The notes under the pieces are model-generated. The model ran no database searches. It had not been told where the DNA came from and saw nothing but the letters and a program-made list of their open reading frames with translations. Below, piece after piece: positions 9,371 to 19,027 of a DNA stretch of 20,807 nt. The position numbers and the translations under genes were made by a program. Each line of letters opens with the position of its first letter. Within the stretch, counting starts at the first letter, position 1. This DNA is from Chara braunii (Eukaryota > Streptophyta > Charophyceae > Charales > Characeae): assembly GCA_003427395.1 (NCBI GenBank), contig BFEA01000237.1, positions 24,063-44,869 on the forward strand. The letters are read 5' to 3'.

Positions 9371-9512
9371 ATGAGACCCCCTTAGATTTTTGGAAGGGGG
9401 GGTATGTTTGGCTTTATGATGAGACCCCTCGTGATTTTTGAGAGAGGGGGTCTTTTTGTTTTGTGATGAAATCCCCTTGGATTTTTGAAAAAAAGGGGTG
9501 GTTTTGGGCTAT
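9371..9512 (+). repeat. Three tandem hairpins, each with a T-run and a polypurine tract
   Basis: Units start at 9371, 9419 and 9466 (periods 48 and 47). Each reads ATGAgACCCC-like, then GATTTTTG, then a purine run: GGAAGGGGGGG, AGAGAGGGGG or AAAAAAAGGGG. The C-run and the G-run pair to form a hairpin with GATTTTTG in the loop; stem arms are 9376-9383 with 9394-9403, 9422-9430 with 9444-9453, and 9473-9478 with 9493-9498. A T-rich stretch followed by a polypurine tract is the usual plus-strand primer of LTR retrotransposons, and the last tract (9487-9498) is followed at once by TG, the usual first bases of an LTR. Confidence 0.75.
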
Positions 9513-12056
9513 TGAAAGACTGTCTCAGGATGGGTGGTTGCTGGCTCTGATCAAGTCAGAAGTCACGGCCTTGCGGACCTAGCGGCGATTATGTTTATGA
9601 TTGTGCGAAGGGTGCCATGCCTTTTGAAGGAGAGTTGGTAAATGCTTTCAGACCCCTGCGTAACCTCACAGTAAGCCCGTGATTTTTATTTTGAGACGCC
9701 TTGTTTAACCACTTGTGCTAGTTCTAAGACATATTGAAGGAAGGCCAAGCTAACGGAAAAGAAGTTTAGCGCCACTAGGACGCAACCCCAGTGGATGGCT
9801 GCTAGCCGACGCAACCTGGCTACGGGACCGCAGAGTAGAGTTTACGGGGAATAGCCCGCCCCAGGGAAATTGCTCCGCGGGATAAGAGTCAAGTCTTTTT
9901 GGAAGCCCTGATTGGAAGGTTATCAAGGGAAAGCCTATTGCTGCGCAACCAGCGAGGGTACTGCCGCTAAATAACAACGCGGTGGGTCGTAGTTCTGGTC
10001 TGATCAGCCAGACTATGGTGGGCCAAGACGGAAACCTGGTCTTTCTGTACTAGACTGCTGAAAGAGCCGAGTGGAGATTATGTATATATATACATACGTG
10101 TATTTGATTGTGAGGAACTTCTTGGAAAGGAAGGCGAGCGTGCCTTCAAAGGTCTCGGTTAGGGCCCGCGTCCCTAGTTTTGGCCAGGGCTAGGAACACC
10201 CAACGAAAAGCCGAAGGTTGTGTAGGACCGGGGTGAGAGGATAATGGAGAAGACCTTTGGAACCTATGCTGTCGGCATCTTATTGACAGCGGCGATGGGG
10301 ACCCGTATTGGAACCCTGACAGCATATAGTTGCAAAGGCATGTTTTGATGGAAGCCTCCACCTCGGGTATGTCGGCTATTCAGATTGGTCTCTATTTTTC
10401 GTCAGCATTGTGGGTAATCTGATAGTCTTTCGATTTTGCGAACCGAAGAAGGAGTCACTCAATAAGGTCCGGTAAGCGACGGGGACGTCGCTTATTATGG
10501 TCCGGTAAGCTGTCGGTGCGGATACCCTTACAAGGGTACTCGCACTGGGTTTTTGCAATTGACAGAGAAAGGGGTCGATTCATAATTAATGGGAAAACCC
10601 CGCGAGTCGCAGGGGTTCACGAACTAAAGATTCGACAGTAACATCTAGGATTAGAGAGTGTGTGGGCGCGCAGGTTTGAGATACGCGTGATTTTTCCTCT
10701 TTGATCGCGATGGGAGACGTGGCGTGGATTCCGGTCGACGTGCTTCATTATAACAGTTGTTTGTTTTGATTAAACCAACTGACCTATGGACGCTCTTTTT
10801 CTCTGGTTCCGCGGGGTACGGTGGACGGTTCAGTGAGCCGGTGTGGACTTACGCGGAATCCAGATGATGGGACCTGATGGATTTGGCTAAGGACGGGTAG
10901 TCGCGGCGAGGCAGGTAGGCCGATGCGAGTTCTGGGTGGCCTTCTGTCCGAGTGTGGGCCGGGAAGCGGCATAGGGTGTTTCCTTGGCCCCGAAAGTCGG
11001 GCGCTACCTCTGTATTAGGGGTTCCGAGCCCGCTGGTATCAAGCTTGGGCTTAGCCTTATAGGTTACAACACCGGACTGGTACGCAGCAGACGCAGGGAT
11101 CGAGACCAACAGGCAGCGGCGCGAAGGAGCAGCAGAGCGCTTGGAAGGGATGAGGGGTTGAGGGTCCCGCGGGACTATCCCCCTTGGTTTTTGCCGAGGA
11201 AGCCTGATCATGGGCCCACGCAGTAGGGCCAAGGGAAAAGTAGTGGTAATTCTCTCGCCTTGGTTCCGATAGTTTTCTTGCTTTTTGTCATTTGGGATTG
11301 GGTTTTAACTTTATAATTACCATTATTTTTCTTTTTGTTTTAGTCTGAGCCCGGCACAGGCTTTTTTTGAGACCGGCCGCGGACCCAAAAAGACCCGACG
11401 CAGGGGGCACATCGTCAAACTATTGAAAATCAGATCCATACTCGGGTTCCCGCATGTTCAAGACGTTGGCGGGGCGTCTTTATTTTCGCATGTTTTGGAG
11501 TGAATGTAGGCCGAGAAGTTCAACGTGCATGCGAGCTGGAGGGTGATTAGCCCACGACGCGGAAGAAGACCGAGTAGTAAGAGCCCCTTGGGAGGAACTA
11601 CGACTCTGCTAAGGGTGGGGATTGTCCACAAAGGAACCCCCCCGGTCTGCGCCGCGAATCGTCTCGCTGAGGCTCGGGCTGCATGGCCTCGCCGTAGGCC
11701 GGGGAGCACCTATGGAACGGCACGACAATAGACAGGGGGGTGCTCACCTGGGGACCGCCGGAGGTTTGCTGCCATATCTCCGCAGCAAGTATGCCGCACG
11801 GCCGTGTGGCCAGGCGCTATGGGATGAAGAGGGGCGTCGACAGGAGGAAGCAAGGCAAGCCTGACTAGTGGGTCGCTTGTCGGACCCAGATATAGGGTCA
11901 AAAGACTATAGGACCGTCTAATAGCCGGACCCCTATTATATCTCCCCTTTCGGAGGGTATCGGAGACTGCCGGAGAAATTATGAGTCCTTCGGGACATCC
12001 GTTAAAATTGGAACGATACAGAAGAAGTTAGCACGACCCCTGCGCGAAGGGATAGG
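9499..12056 (+). other. Noncoding region, possible start of a long 3' LTR
   Basis: It begins TGGTTTTGGG directly after a polypurine tract, as a 3' LTR would. No gene is seen. It holds several inverted repeats besides the 10466-10617 cluster: CCACT/AGTGG at 9771-9794, GTCTG/CAGAC near 9999-10014, and the perfect 16-base palindrome ATGTATATATATACAT at 10080-10095. A T-rich stretch lies at 11270-11345. No matching copy was found in bases 1-1059, so the LTR identity is not proven and its end is not located. Confidence 0.25.
10466..10617 (+). repeat. Cluster of three strong hairpins with a 12-base direct repeat
   Basis: Hairpin 1 is TAAGCGACG (10473-10481) with CGTCGCTTA (10486-10494), nine perfect pairs and a four-base loop. 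Hairpin 2 spans 10516-10545: GTGCG/CGCAC outside and TACCCTT/AAGGGTA inside. Hairpin 3 spans 10596-10617: AACCCCGCG with CGC, a bulged A, and GGGGTT. GGTCCGGTAAGC occurs at 10466-10477 and again at 10499-10510, on either side of hairpin 1. No known RNA family was recognised. Confidence 0.8.
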
Positions 12057-12063
12057 TATAAAT
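12057..12063 (+). promoter_or_regulatory. TATA-box-like TATAAAT
   Basis: TATAAAT stands in a GC-rich setting. It could be the core promoter of an LTR beginning at about 9499, or chance. Nothing downstream identifies a transcribed gene. Confidence 0.15.
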
Positions 12064-13828
12064 CAGGAAGCGGCCCGGGCCTCCCGGGTTTCTTTCTGTG
12101 TTGATAGTATCGACGGTCCCCCCATTTTTACTGTAGGTAGTGTCCGCTAAGTAGACCGGGGCGCGGGCGGTATGAAGGGCTGCGCTAAAGGATTGTGTAG
12201 AGTCAGTAGGGACGCTCATTGACAAGACTAGTAAGTGCGGGCGATAGGAGCGCGAAGGGAGGGGGCAACCGAGCAGGAAGGTCGCAGAGACCGGGCAGCG
12301 GATGAACGAGGACGGTGGGCAGCCTTGCTACGGGGTCGTAGGCGTGAGCGCCGGTCGGGGAGACTGGCAATGGTGAGGGAGGGATTTTTGGACGAACCGG
12401 GACGAGGAGATGCGCCAGGTGCATGCCGAGGGGGAACTAAGAACGCAGTAGACGAAGCATGGCCATGGCGGACGCCCGATTCTTGGTAAATCCGGGCGAG
12501 AAAAGACTCTAAACGGGGGTTCTCGGGGCCTGCGACCCCGAGTCTGAAACCAGATCTAAGAGAAGGCTAGCGCAGAGAGGGTTAGTAAAGGACAGGGGTG
12601 CGAGCAACTATGGCGGAAGTGGAGAAGAACGGGGGAAGGAAAAGCTGAATTCGTTTGTTTCTTGACAAAAACGAACGAACGAAGACTGAAACCTGAGGTT
12701 TTGAGGTTGGGCGACACCGATTTTGAAGTTAGTTTTAGCTAAACGTTAGTAGATTAGAAGCTACTTCGAAAAGTGGTTGCGCGGAGACATCGCGGAAGTT
12801 GGACATGGTTGGAGTCGGGATGTGATATCGTGCCCGATCTATTACAGAATCGGGCAAGGTAAGGTGGTAAAATTGGGTTTTTGGGTAGGGCGAGTTCGTT
12901 GGTGCTGTTAGTTTTTGTGTTAGTTGGATAGAGGAAGAGTTAGACTAGGGAGGGCATGCTAGGAGCTGTAAGGGAGAGAGTGGTAACGAAGGAAGGGAAG
13001 GGGTATCTCACTCGTTTCTCGAGAGCAAGTTGGGGTTCTAAGATCGCTCGGGAAGGATGGCCATGGCGGATTTTGAGTTTGGCCAGTAGCTCGGCCATTT
13101 GGGGCTAAAAGAGCTGCGTGCAGACAGAAGGGGCAGTGTACTTGCCCACGATCTCGTAGAAGATTCACTCTCTATTGGCACAGGGCATGCTACTACCATT
13201 GCTGTGATAATTCCCAACGCTGTAGTTGTTTGTCATTCTGTCCGTCGCGAATGTTTTTGTGTTCAATCGAATCGTTGCCGCCGTCTTTCCCCCCGCCCGC
13301 GATTCGTAGTCGAATTCAAAGGAACCTGACCGACACTGACGGTCGGGTGCATTCACGTAGGGGAAGTTGCTAAGAGAGAGAGAGAGAGGCGGGGAGAGCT
13401 TACGAGGGGGACAAGGCGATGCGCATTCTGTCGGGCCAAGGTAGCAGAGGACAACGGCGGAGCTGGAGGCTCATCTGTCGGTCGGTACTCCGTTCGGGAC
13501 TGATGAGATCTGAGCCTGACGTTTTTTTCGCCTAGTGAACGGTAAGCATCGCTGCGCATAAGGAGGGGGCACCTGGGCATACATCCGGCCATGCTCGCTC
13601 GGCGGACAGTGCGTACAGAAGGAACGAGGGAGAGCACTTACCTCGGTAATACTGCGGCTTGCATAATCGGCACCTGCGAGTACGAGGTGATGGTGCATGG
13701 CGGTTCTTAGTTGGTGGAGTGGGGTTGTCTGCAAAAGGAGGCTCCATGATCCAAGTCGTGTGCAGTGCCGGAGAGCCCCGATCCTTACTCAGAATGCGAC
13801 CTGACCGGGCGGACCGGTGCTCGGCAGG
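12064..13828. other. Noncoding region with scattered inverted repeats and a (GA)n tract
   Basis: No credible gene is seen. Inverted repeats include TTCGTTTGTTT/AAACGAACGAA (12650-12679, one G-T pair), TGCCCGAT/ATCGGGCA (12831-12856, perfect) and CCTGACCG/CGGTCGGG (13325-13347, one G-T pair). A (GA)n tract lies at about 13373-13388. A 14-base string ATGGCCATGGCGGA occurs near 12460 and again near 13058, too short to interpret. Confidence 0.5.
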
Positions 13829-14620
13829 CTATCTGGCACAACTACTTCTGTTGCGTGAGTGAGCGACTACATGTTGGTGGGCTGAACATCGGGCATATAC
13901 TGCTACGCAGCTTGTTAAGTGGTCATGCTCGCTGACTGGGTTTGAACAGTTGTTGTTGCTGCGACTGATGTAAGACTGGGCATAGATGCGGCGGAGGACC
14001 GTTGCTACTACGGTTGCTCCACACTGCGGTGACTGTTGTGACGGCGGCCTCTGGGCACTCAACCCTGCCGTCTTATGATACGAGGCATTATTGTTCGTAG
14101 TGTACTGATGTTGTGCTTGTGGGCTGAGTGCCGGCAGCGATTGTTGTGGGTTGTTCGCGGTTAACGCTGACCACCGCCGTGTACGGCTGCGGCTACGGTT
14201 GGCTGGACACGGATTACAAAAGTTGCGGTGGACAGTGTTCGGACTGTTACTGCGGACAACCGTTACGGGCGACTGTCTGCTGCTGGATGGTGAGTGTGGG
14301 GGGGGGTTTCTGTGGATTGTGTGGGGGTTGTGGCGGTTAGCAGCTGGTGCTGCGAATTGGGATTTTCGTCGGAAGGATCTACTTTCAGCAGTTGACTTTG
14401 AGCTTGACTGGGCTATTACTTGGCTGCCATTGCGGGGCCCTCCGGCGCATCCAGATAACAAGGCCCTCACCAGAGAGCTTGAGAGAACCCCTCTTGTATC
14501 TGAGAGTCTCAAACCTTTTGCTTTTATCCTTCTTACTCTAAGTATGGTCCTGATATGAGGGGAAGGCGGCAGGCGGGATTGCAACTTGTAGGACCGCGTC
14601 AAGACTCTATGGGGAGTCAA
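13829..14620 (-). CDS. Open frame of 263 codons, doubtful
   Basis: This is the longest open frame in the right half. The predicted protein is rich in Ser, Arg, Asn, Pro and His, with no recognisable domain, signal peptide or membrane segment. The other strand is also open for 135 codons across the same DNA (14151-14558), suggesting that stop codons are rare here because of GTT, CGG and TGC-rich composition rather than selection. No promoter or splice signal was identified. It is listed only because of its length. Confidence 0.1.
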   Translation of the reverse strand: MTPHRVLTRSYKLQSRLPPSPHIRTILRVRRIKAKGLRLSDTRGVLSSSLVRALLSGCAGGPRNGSQVIAQSSSKSTAESRSFRRKSQFAAPAANRHNPHTIHRNPPPHSPSSSRQSPVTVVRSNSPNTVHRNFCNPCPANRSRSRTRRWSALTANNPQQSLPALSPQAQHQYTTNNNASYHKTAGLSAQRPPSQQSPQCGATVVATVLRRIYAQSYISRSNNNCSNPVSEHDHLTSCVAVYARCSAHQHVVAHSRNRSSCAR

Positions 14621-14954
14621 CCCACCGATTGCGGGAGCTCAGTCGGAACTCAGGAGGAGTTCTGGAGGCAGGAAACTGACAGCTAACCTTTCGTTTCCCT
14701 CGATACACCCAAGCTGTAACCCCTATCTGTATTTTTCCATTGCACAGTCGGCTGAATATATGAAATGCAGCCCTACCTTATTTTTGGTTTGACTTTCAAA
14801 ACACTGGATCAGATTAAGTAAAGGAATGCCGGTTCAAGCTCAGTTTCAACTTTGTTGATTGTGTGAATACAGATTGCTGAAAAAAACTGCATCTGGGGAA
14901 AGGCAGGATGGAGGGTTGTTTTGCTTGAAGGTTGTGTGGGTCATTAAGGCTGGG
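14621..14954. other. Noncoding, nothing recognised
   Basis: Mixed composition, no open frame of note and no repeat detected before the hairpin array begins. Confidence 0.4.
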
Positions 14955-15886
14955 AGGTCCCCATAAGTTAGGGGAGACCTATTGCTTTGGTCCGTTTCTG
15001 GTTTGCATGGAGCGACAGACCCTTCTATAAGTTTAGGGGGCCTGATTGCTCTGGAGGCTGAGATGTCCCCATAAGTTTGGGGAGACCCGGTGCTATGGTT
15101 TGCATGGAGGGTCAAACTGTTCTATAAGTTTAGGTGGCCTGACTACTCTGGCTTGTGTGGGCTGATTGTGGATGACTTTTCAGGGACCAAGTGCATTCTG
15201 TAAGTTCAGGTGCGTCGGCCGCCTTGCTTATTTTGATTTTTCTTCTGTTTATTTATTTTTTGAACGAGGAGGTCTGAGTTGTTCTATAAGTTTAGGTGAC
15301 TCAGTCTCTTCCTGCTTTATTCTTAGAAAATGAATTTGACAAAGGGCAGATTGTTCTGTAAGTTCAAGTGATCTAGCCCAATGCCACACACAGAATGGAT
15401 CAGACAGAAATTAATCAGGTAGAGAGCCAGACTGTTCTGTAAGTTCAGATGGTCTGACTCAAAGCCTCGCACATGCTGGAACCCAAAGGTTACAACTTGG
15501 CTATATTTTATTATTGTTCTATCTAAGAATTAGCTAATCAGACTGCTCTATAAGTTTAGGTGGTCTGACTATAGCCTATTACAACTTGAAGAGAGTATAA
15601 TTAAGAATAAGATTGATTGTAAGTTGGGGCAGGTTGAACTTAAGGTAGTTCAGTCATATGCAACCTTAGAAGACAAGGGGAAGACAGTTATATATAACCT
15701 GGATATCGTAAACAGTTCAGGGCGACTAGAATGGTCTAGTCATGCGCCCAAAGAAAAGAAAAGTTGTTGTGCTCTGTGTTTGTGTATACTTTGGCTAAGT
15801 TGGACTCATTCCATAAGTTTGGGTGGCCCGACTTTATGCCTAGCTAAGGTAAGGTTCATTCCATAAGTTTGGGTGTCCTCACCTTA
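14955..15886 (+). repeat. Array of about 12 hairpins with a conserved core and covarying stems
   Basis: A core close to TGTTCTRTAAGTTYAGGTG recurs about twelve times at irregular spacing (roughly 50-250 bases). In most copies it is flanked by complementary arms whose sequence differs from copy to copy. Examples: 14955-14980 AGGTCCCC/GGGGagACCT; 15016-15044 CAGaCCC/GGGcCTG; 15065-15086 GTCCCC/GGGGagAC; 15274-15304 CTGAGT/ACTCAG; 15344-15379 GGGCAGAT/ATCTaGCCC; 15428-15456 CAGAC/GTCTG; 15538-15568 TCAGAC/GTCTGA; 15797-15834 AAGTTGG/CCGACTT; 15850-15886 TAAGGT/ACCTTA. Copies at about 15111, 15184 and 15610 have weak or decayed stems. No coding frame explains the pattern. It could be a family of structured RNA elements, a hairpin-type mobile repeat, or an array whose arms were captured at insertion. 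Confidence 0.85.
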
Positions 15887-16180
15887 TGCCTTATGTGAGC
15901 TGGGTATGAGGGATTAAATCATTGAAAGGTCATGAACTATCGTTTGTTCAGATATACTTTTGGATGGTGAGAGTACTTACCTTTGTGATTTGGCTTGCAT
16001 GTGACTGAGTAAGGTCACTACTTAGTCTGAGTTTCAGATAAATAGGTATCTGCTTTAGTTTCTCGCCATGTACTAGAGTCATAGGAGTTAGTTTCAATTC
16101 CTGCATTTTCTGTAGTAATTTGTTTTTACTTGGGTCAATTCTTGCATTTTTTGGGATTTTTTTTTATACTTGGCTTTGTA
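15887..16180. other. Noncoding T-rich stretch between two repeat arrays
   Basis: No gene is seen. T-runs and a loosely repeated CTTGCATTTT or CCTGCATTTT phrase near 16100-16150 may be a decayed lead-in to the 123 bp array. Confidence 0.4.
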
Positions 16181-16735
16181 TAAATCTTGGCAAGCTACTT
16201 TGTCTACGGTAAGCGCTGCCGAAATTCCTACAAATCCAAGGAGTTTGTCAATTTTTGACTTGTTAAAAGTTCAACTTGTCTTTTCTTATATCTGACTTAG
16301 TAAAAATCTGGGAAGTTCCCTTTTCTAAAGGGAGTTCTGCCCAAATTTTTGCTAATTCAGGGAGTTAGACAAAATTGGACTTTGAGAAGTCAAAGTTACT
16401 TTGAAAATATGGGCTTAGCCTTGTGTAAATTTTGGAATAGCACTTTTCTACAAGGAGTGTTGCCGAAATTTCTGCAAAACTAAGGAGTTGGTTAAATCTT
16501 GTCTAAATTGGACTCAAGTTATCTTTTGAGTTCATATGTAACTTAGTATAAATCTGGGAAGTCTCCCTTTCTAAAAGGAGTGCTGCCCAAATTTTTACTA
16601 ATTCAGGGAATTAGACAAAATTGAACTTTTCATAATTAAAATTTATTTCTGCTTTTATATTTGGACTTATATAAATTCTGGAAAGGCACTTTTCCTACAG
16701 AAAGCGCTGCCGAAATTTTTAAAGGAGATCGAATA
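16181..16735 (+). repeat. Tandem array, about 123 bp monomer, alternating two types
   Basis: A TAAAT-like start recurs at 16181, 16301, 16426, 16549 and 16672, giving spacings of 120, 125, 123 and 123. Monomers 1, 3 and 5 share GCCGAAATT and a GCAC or GCTAC-type left arm. Monomers 2 and 4 share TCTGGGAAGT, a CCCTTT/AAAGGG-like hairpin and GCCCAAATTTTT, then ATTCAGGGARTTAGACAAA. The pattern is therefore A-B-A-B-A, a higher-order unit of about 246 bp. In each type the outer arms still pair (GGG with CCC in B, GGC with GCC in A1). The fifth monomer is cut off. No coding potential is seen. Confidence 0.88.
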
Positions 16736-17681
16736 TATTTTGACAGGTGACGGTTTCTTATAAGTCCACTCTATGTGGGGGAGATTCTGCCATATTGCTT
16801 AAGAGGTGAGCTTAGATAAAGTTAACTAGGATGGTTTGGATAAGATCACAATATGAAGATTGTCCGCCATAAGCTTATAGGTTCAGCCTGGGGCATTGAC
16901 CTGTCATGTGTTACAGACCCTGTTGATCGTTTGATTCAAGATTCGGACTAGATTCACCTTGATCCATTGAGGATCATCATCTGTTATCATTGATAACAGG
17001 TCGGTTGCCGATTCGTCGGTCTACGACTCAATTCCAACTCACCCTCCACACTCAACCTTAAAAGCTATAGCCCTGGTGATTTCATTGTTTCATTAAGATT
17101 TCACCCGGACTTTTATTGAATGGCCATGTAACAAAGGTACTGAGTATTTAGTTAAGGTTGGTTTGACAGAAGGTTGGGGCTTGTATTTCTAAAGCGAGAG
17201 GTATGAGTGCAGAGATTGGTTGGGGTTGACTCCGTGTAGTGCGTGGACTGTTGTTTAACTCTTTGATGTGATTGCAAGTATGTGTTGTGACTTAGATCCT
17301 GGATCTGATTGCCTGCGATCACATATATACATATGGTTGTGAGTAACCCCCACTGAGACTTTGAGAAGTGATCGTCACATACTTTCCCCTTTATATATGT
17401 ATACATGGGTGTACCTGTGATGAATGTTTGCATGGGTTAAGGGGTCCCGTACTAAAAGCCTACTCAGAGCTTAAGACTGAGAGGCATAGGGAATGCCCCT
17501 CTTTTTATTTGTTTTGCTTCTTGGGGGTTTTTCTTAATCGGACGTTGGTCCTGGGCCGGTACTCAAGGTCCTTGTCCAGGACATCCCAAGCCCTAGGCCT
17601 TGCAGAGGAGGGATTCTCCCTTGCGCAGGGCCTATTTGCATTGTCTGTCGAGGCACCCCACCGTGAACGCGGAAATGTCGC
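16736..17681. other. Noncoding, one perfect hairpin
   Basis: CTGTTATC (16981-16988) and GATAACAG (16992-16999) form a perfect eight-pair stem with a three-base loop. Otherwise no gene or repeat is recognised; the open stretch from 17368 has no protein-like content. Confidence 0.45.
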
Positions 17682-17770
17682 GAGGGTTGAATGGCATGTC
17701 CTTCAGCCGTTCAATATCGTGTGGGGTAACCCCTCACGATATATTCCTTCAGCCATTCAATATCGCAAGG
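17682..17770 (+). repeat. Nested inverted repeats with a 20-base direct repeat
   Basis: The outer stem pairs TTGAATGGC (17687-17695) with GCCATTCAA (17752-17760). The inner hairpin is ATATCGTG (17714-17721) with CACGATAT (17735-17742), continued by GGGGT/ACCCC. CCTTCAGCCRTTCAATATCG occurs directly repeated at 17700-17719 and 17746-17765. The inner palindrome therefore sits between direct repeats, as a small palindromic insertion with target duplication might. Confidence 0.75.
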
Positions 17771-17836
17771 CCGAAGTCGCGATTACCACGTATGGTTGGC
17801 ATCGTTGGTTGGTATGAGACTGCCCCGCAGTTGGGA

Positions 17837-17898
17837 GGCTTTATATTAGAATCCCGCGCGCGACATTTTGTCGCCCTAGTGCTTAAAAATTATGGGAT
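17837..17898 (+). repeat. 62 bp diverged repeat, copy 1
   Basis: It begins GGCTTTATATTAG, passes a CGCGCGCGAC block and ends AATTATGGGAT. It contains a short hairpin GCGACA-TTT-TGTCGC. It matches 18392-18453 at both ends and has the same length, though the middle has diverged. Confidence 0.6.
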
Positions 17899-18253
17899 CA
17901 AAAGGGGCAAGCACATATGCACGAACGCTTGGGATTACTATAGGCCGCTGACACCACCCGAAAAGGGGAGGGTACCCCAAGGTTTTGTTTCCTTTTGGGA
18001 TGAAGGGAACCTTCGGTCTATTTGTGCTTTTTAAGATTTATAGTTGGACGTTGTAGTCCGTGGTAGTCGTCAAAGTCAAACCCCTTGACTTATGTCTAGG
18101 CCTGGAGTGAGACTCATCTCCGAGGCAGTAAGAAACGACTGCCACCACAAGTATGGCTCTGTGTACCACCCACTGCAGAAGAGGGTGTGTGGTCTTCAAC
18201 CACGTTTGGCGGTTGTCCAGCGTCAAGAGACTAACCCTCAAGGCGCGTGTCAG

Positions 18254-18271
18254 TCGACACTTGAGTGTCGA
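18254..18271 (+). repeat. Perfect inverted repeat TCGACACT / AGTGTCGA
   Basis: Eight perfect pairs flank a TG loop. The neighbouring sequence (17900-18390) has no recognised gene; a 5-pair CCTCG/CGAGG hairpin lies just downstream at about 18279-18295. Confidence 0.8.
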
Positions 18272-18391
18272 ATGCGACCCTCGAGATCAACGAGGACCGC
18301 TTGAGTGTGAGTGCTACATACCACGTCGTCATTGCGACCGCTTGCGTACGTTTGCATTGCGAATCGATATGAGGTAGCCCTGCATCCATGC

Positions 18392-18453
18392 GGTTTTATA
18401 CTAAGCCTCGCGCGCGACGCCTGTCCGATTTCTGCGTCGGAAAGTTATGGGAT
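18392..18453 (+). repeat. 62 bp diverged repeat, copy 2
   Basis: It begins GGTTTTATACTAAG, keeps the CGCGCGCGAC block and ends AGTTATGGGAT. It is the partner of 17837-17898, 555 bases upstream. The region after it, to about 19027, holds no recognised gene. Confidence 0.6.
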
Positions 18454-19027
18454 GACTACCTAAGGGACTAGGAGCGTTGTCACGTTGTTTGTGTTGTGTC
18501 GTCCTGTGTGTGTGTATTTTTTATTTTTGTTTGGTTTGTAAAGTGGTGTGCGCGTGGAGCGTGGGATGCGTCCTAGTCGACCGACGATGAGCTGCGCTTG
18601 GGACTTCAGCCCCCCAAGATGTCGGTTCGCGTGCAGGACCGACAGGCGTATTACCGCACGTACCCCCTATGCTACAGCGAACGAGAAACACCCTCGGCTG
18701 GTCCACCTTTGCGATTGCAACTGATTAGCTTTCATATTGTGGACTGGTAGCTCGGCGGGGATACGCCCAACGAAGGGAGGTGACAACTCCCGTAAGGTGG
18801 AGGTAAGTCGTGCCTCCCGTAGGCCCTATCCTGTCGTAGGGGCTCGAGGGAGGTATGGCTGACGCACTCGGCCGAAGCGGCTTGCGGAAGCTCCATGAAT
18901 ATTTTTGCGACGAAGGATTTAAACCAACTCCTGCGTGACGAGGTCGGGAGGGTCCCGCGCTGCCCCGTACAGTGTCGGACCGATGTGCTCGAAAGCGTGT
19001 GTTGTTGAGAGTGTTCAAAGTGGTGCG

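Larger units (their letters stand above)
1006..9498 (+). mobile_element. Degenerate Ty3/gypsy-type LTR retrotransposon, order pol then gag
   Basis: Protease-like, reverse transcriptase, RNase H and integrase segments follow each other in the order typical of Ty3/gypsy pol, with integrase last. A Gag-like segment with a zinc knuckle then follows on the same strand. At least thirteen nonsense codons and several frameshifts interrupt the reading frames, and part of the integrase core is missing. LTR boundaries were not found. The left limit is the opening of the pol frame; the right limit is the end of the last polypurine tract. A normal gag-pol element would place gag before protease. The arrangement could be a real family trait, or a rearrangement of two copies. 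The protein wording suggests a charophyte alga family (recalled, not searched). Confidence 0.85.

Noticed and set aside
11460-11480. Hairpin AAGACG/CGTCTT followed by T-rich sequence, like a bacterial terminator
   Set aside because: The context is eukaryotic and no gene lies upstream; most likely chance.
14955-15886. CRISPR-like array
   Set aside because: The conserved cores are short, spacing is irregular, the flanks are complementary arms rather than unique spacers, and the DNA is eukaryotic.
17368-17817. Open frame of 149 codons
   Set aside because: No recognisable domain; it crosses the nested palindrome and composition is unlike a gene.
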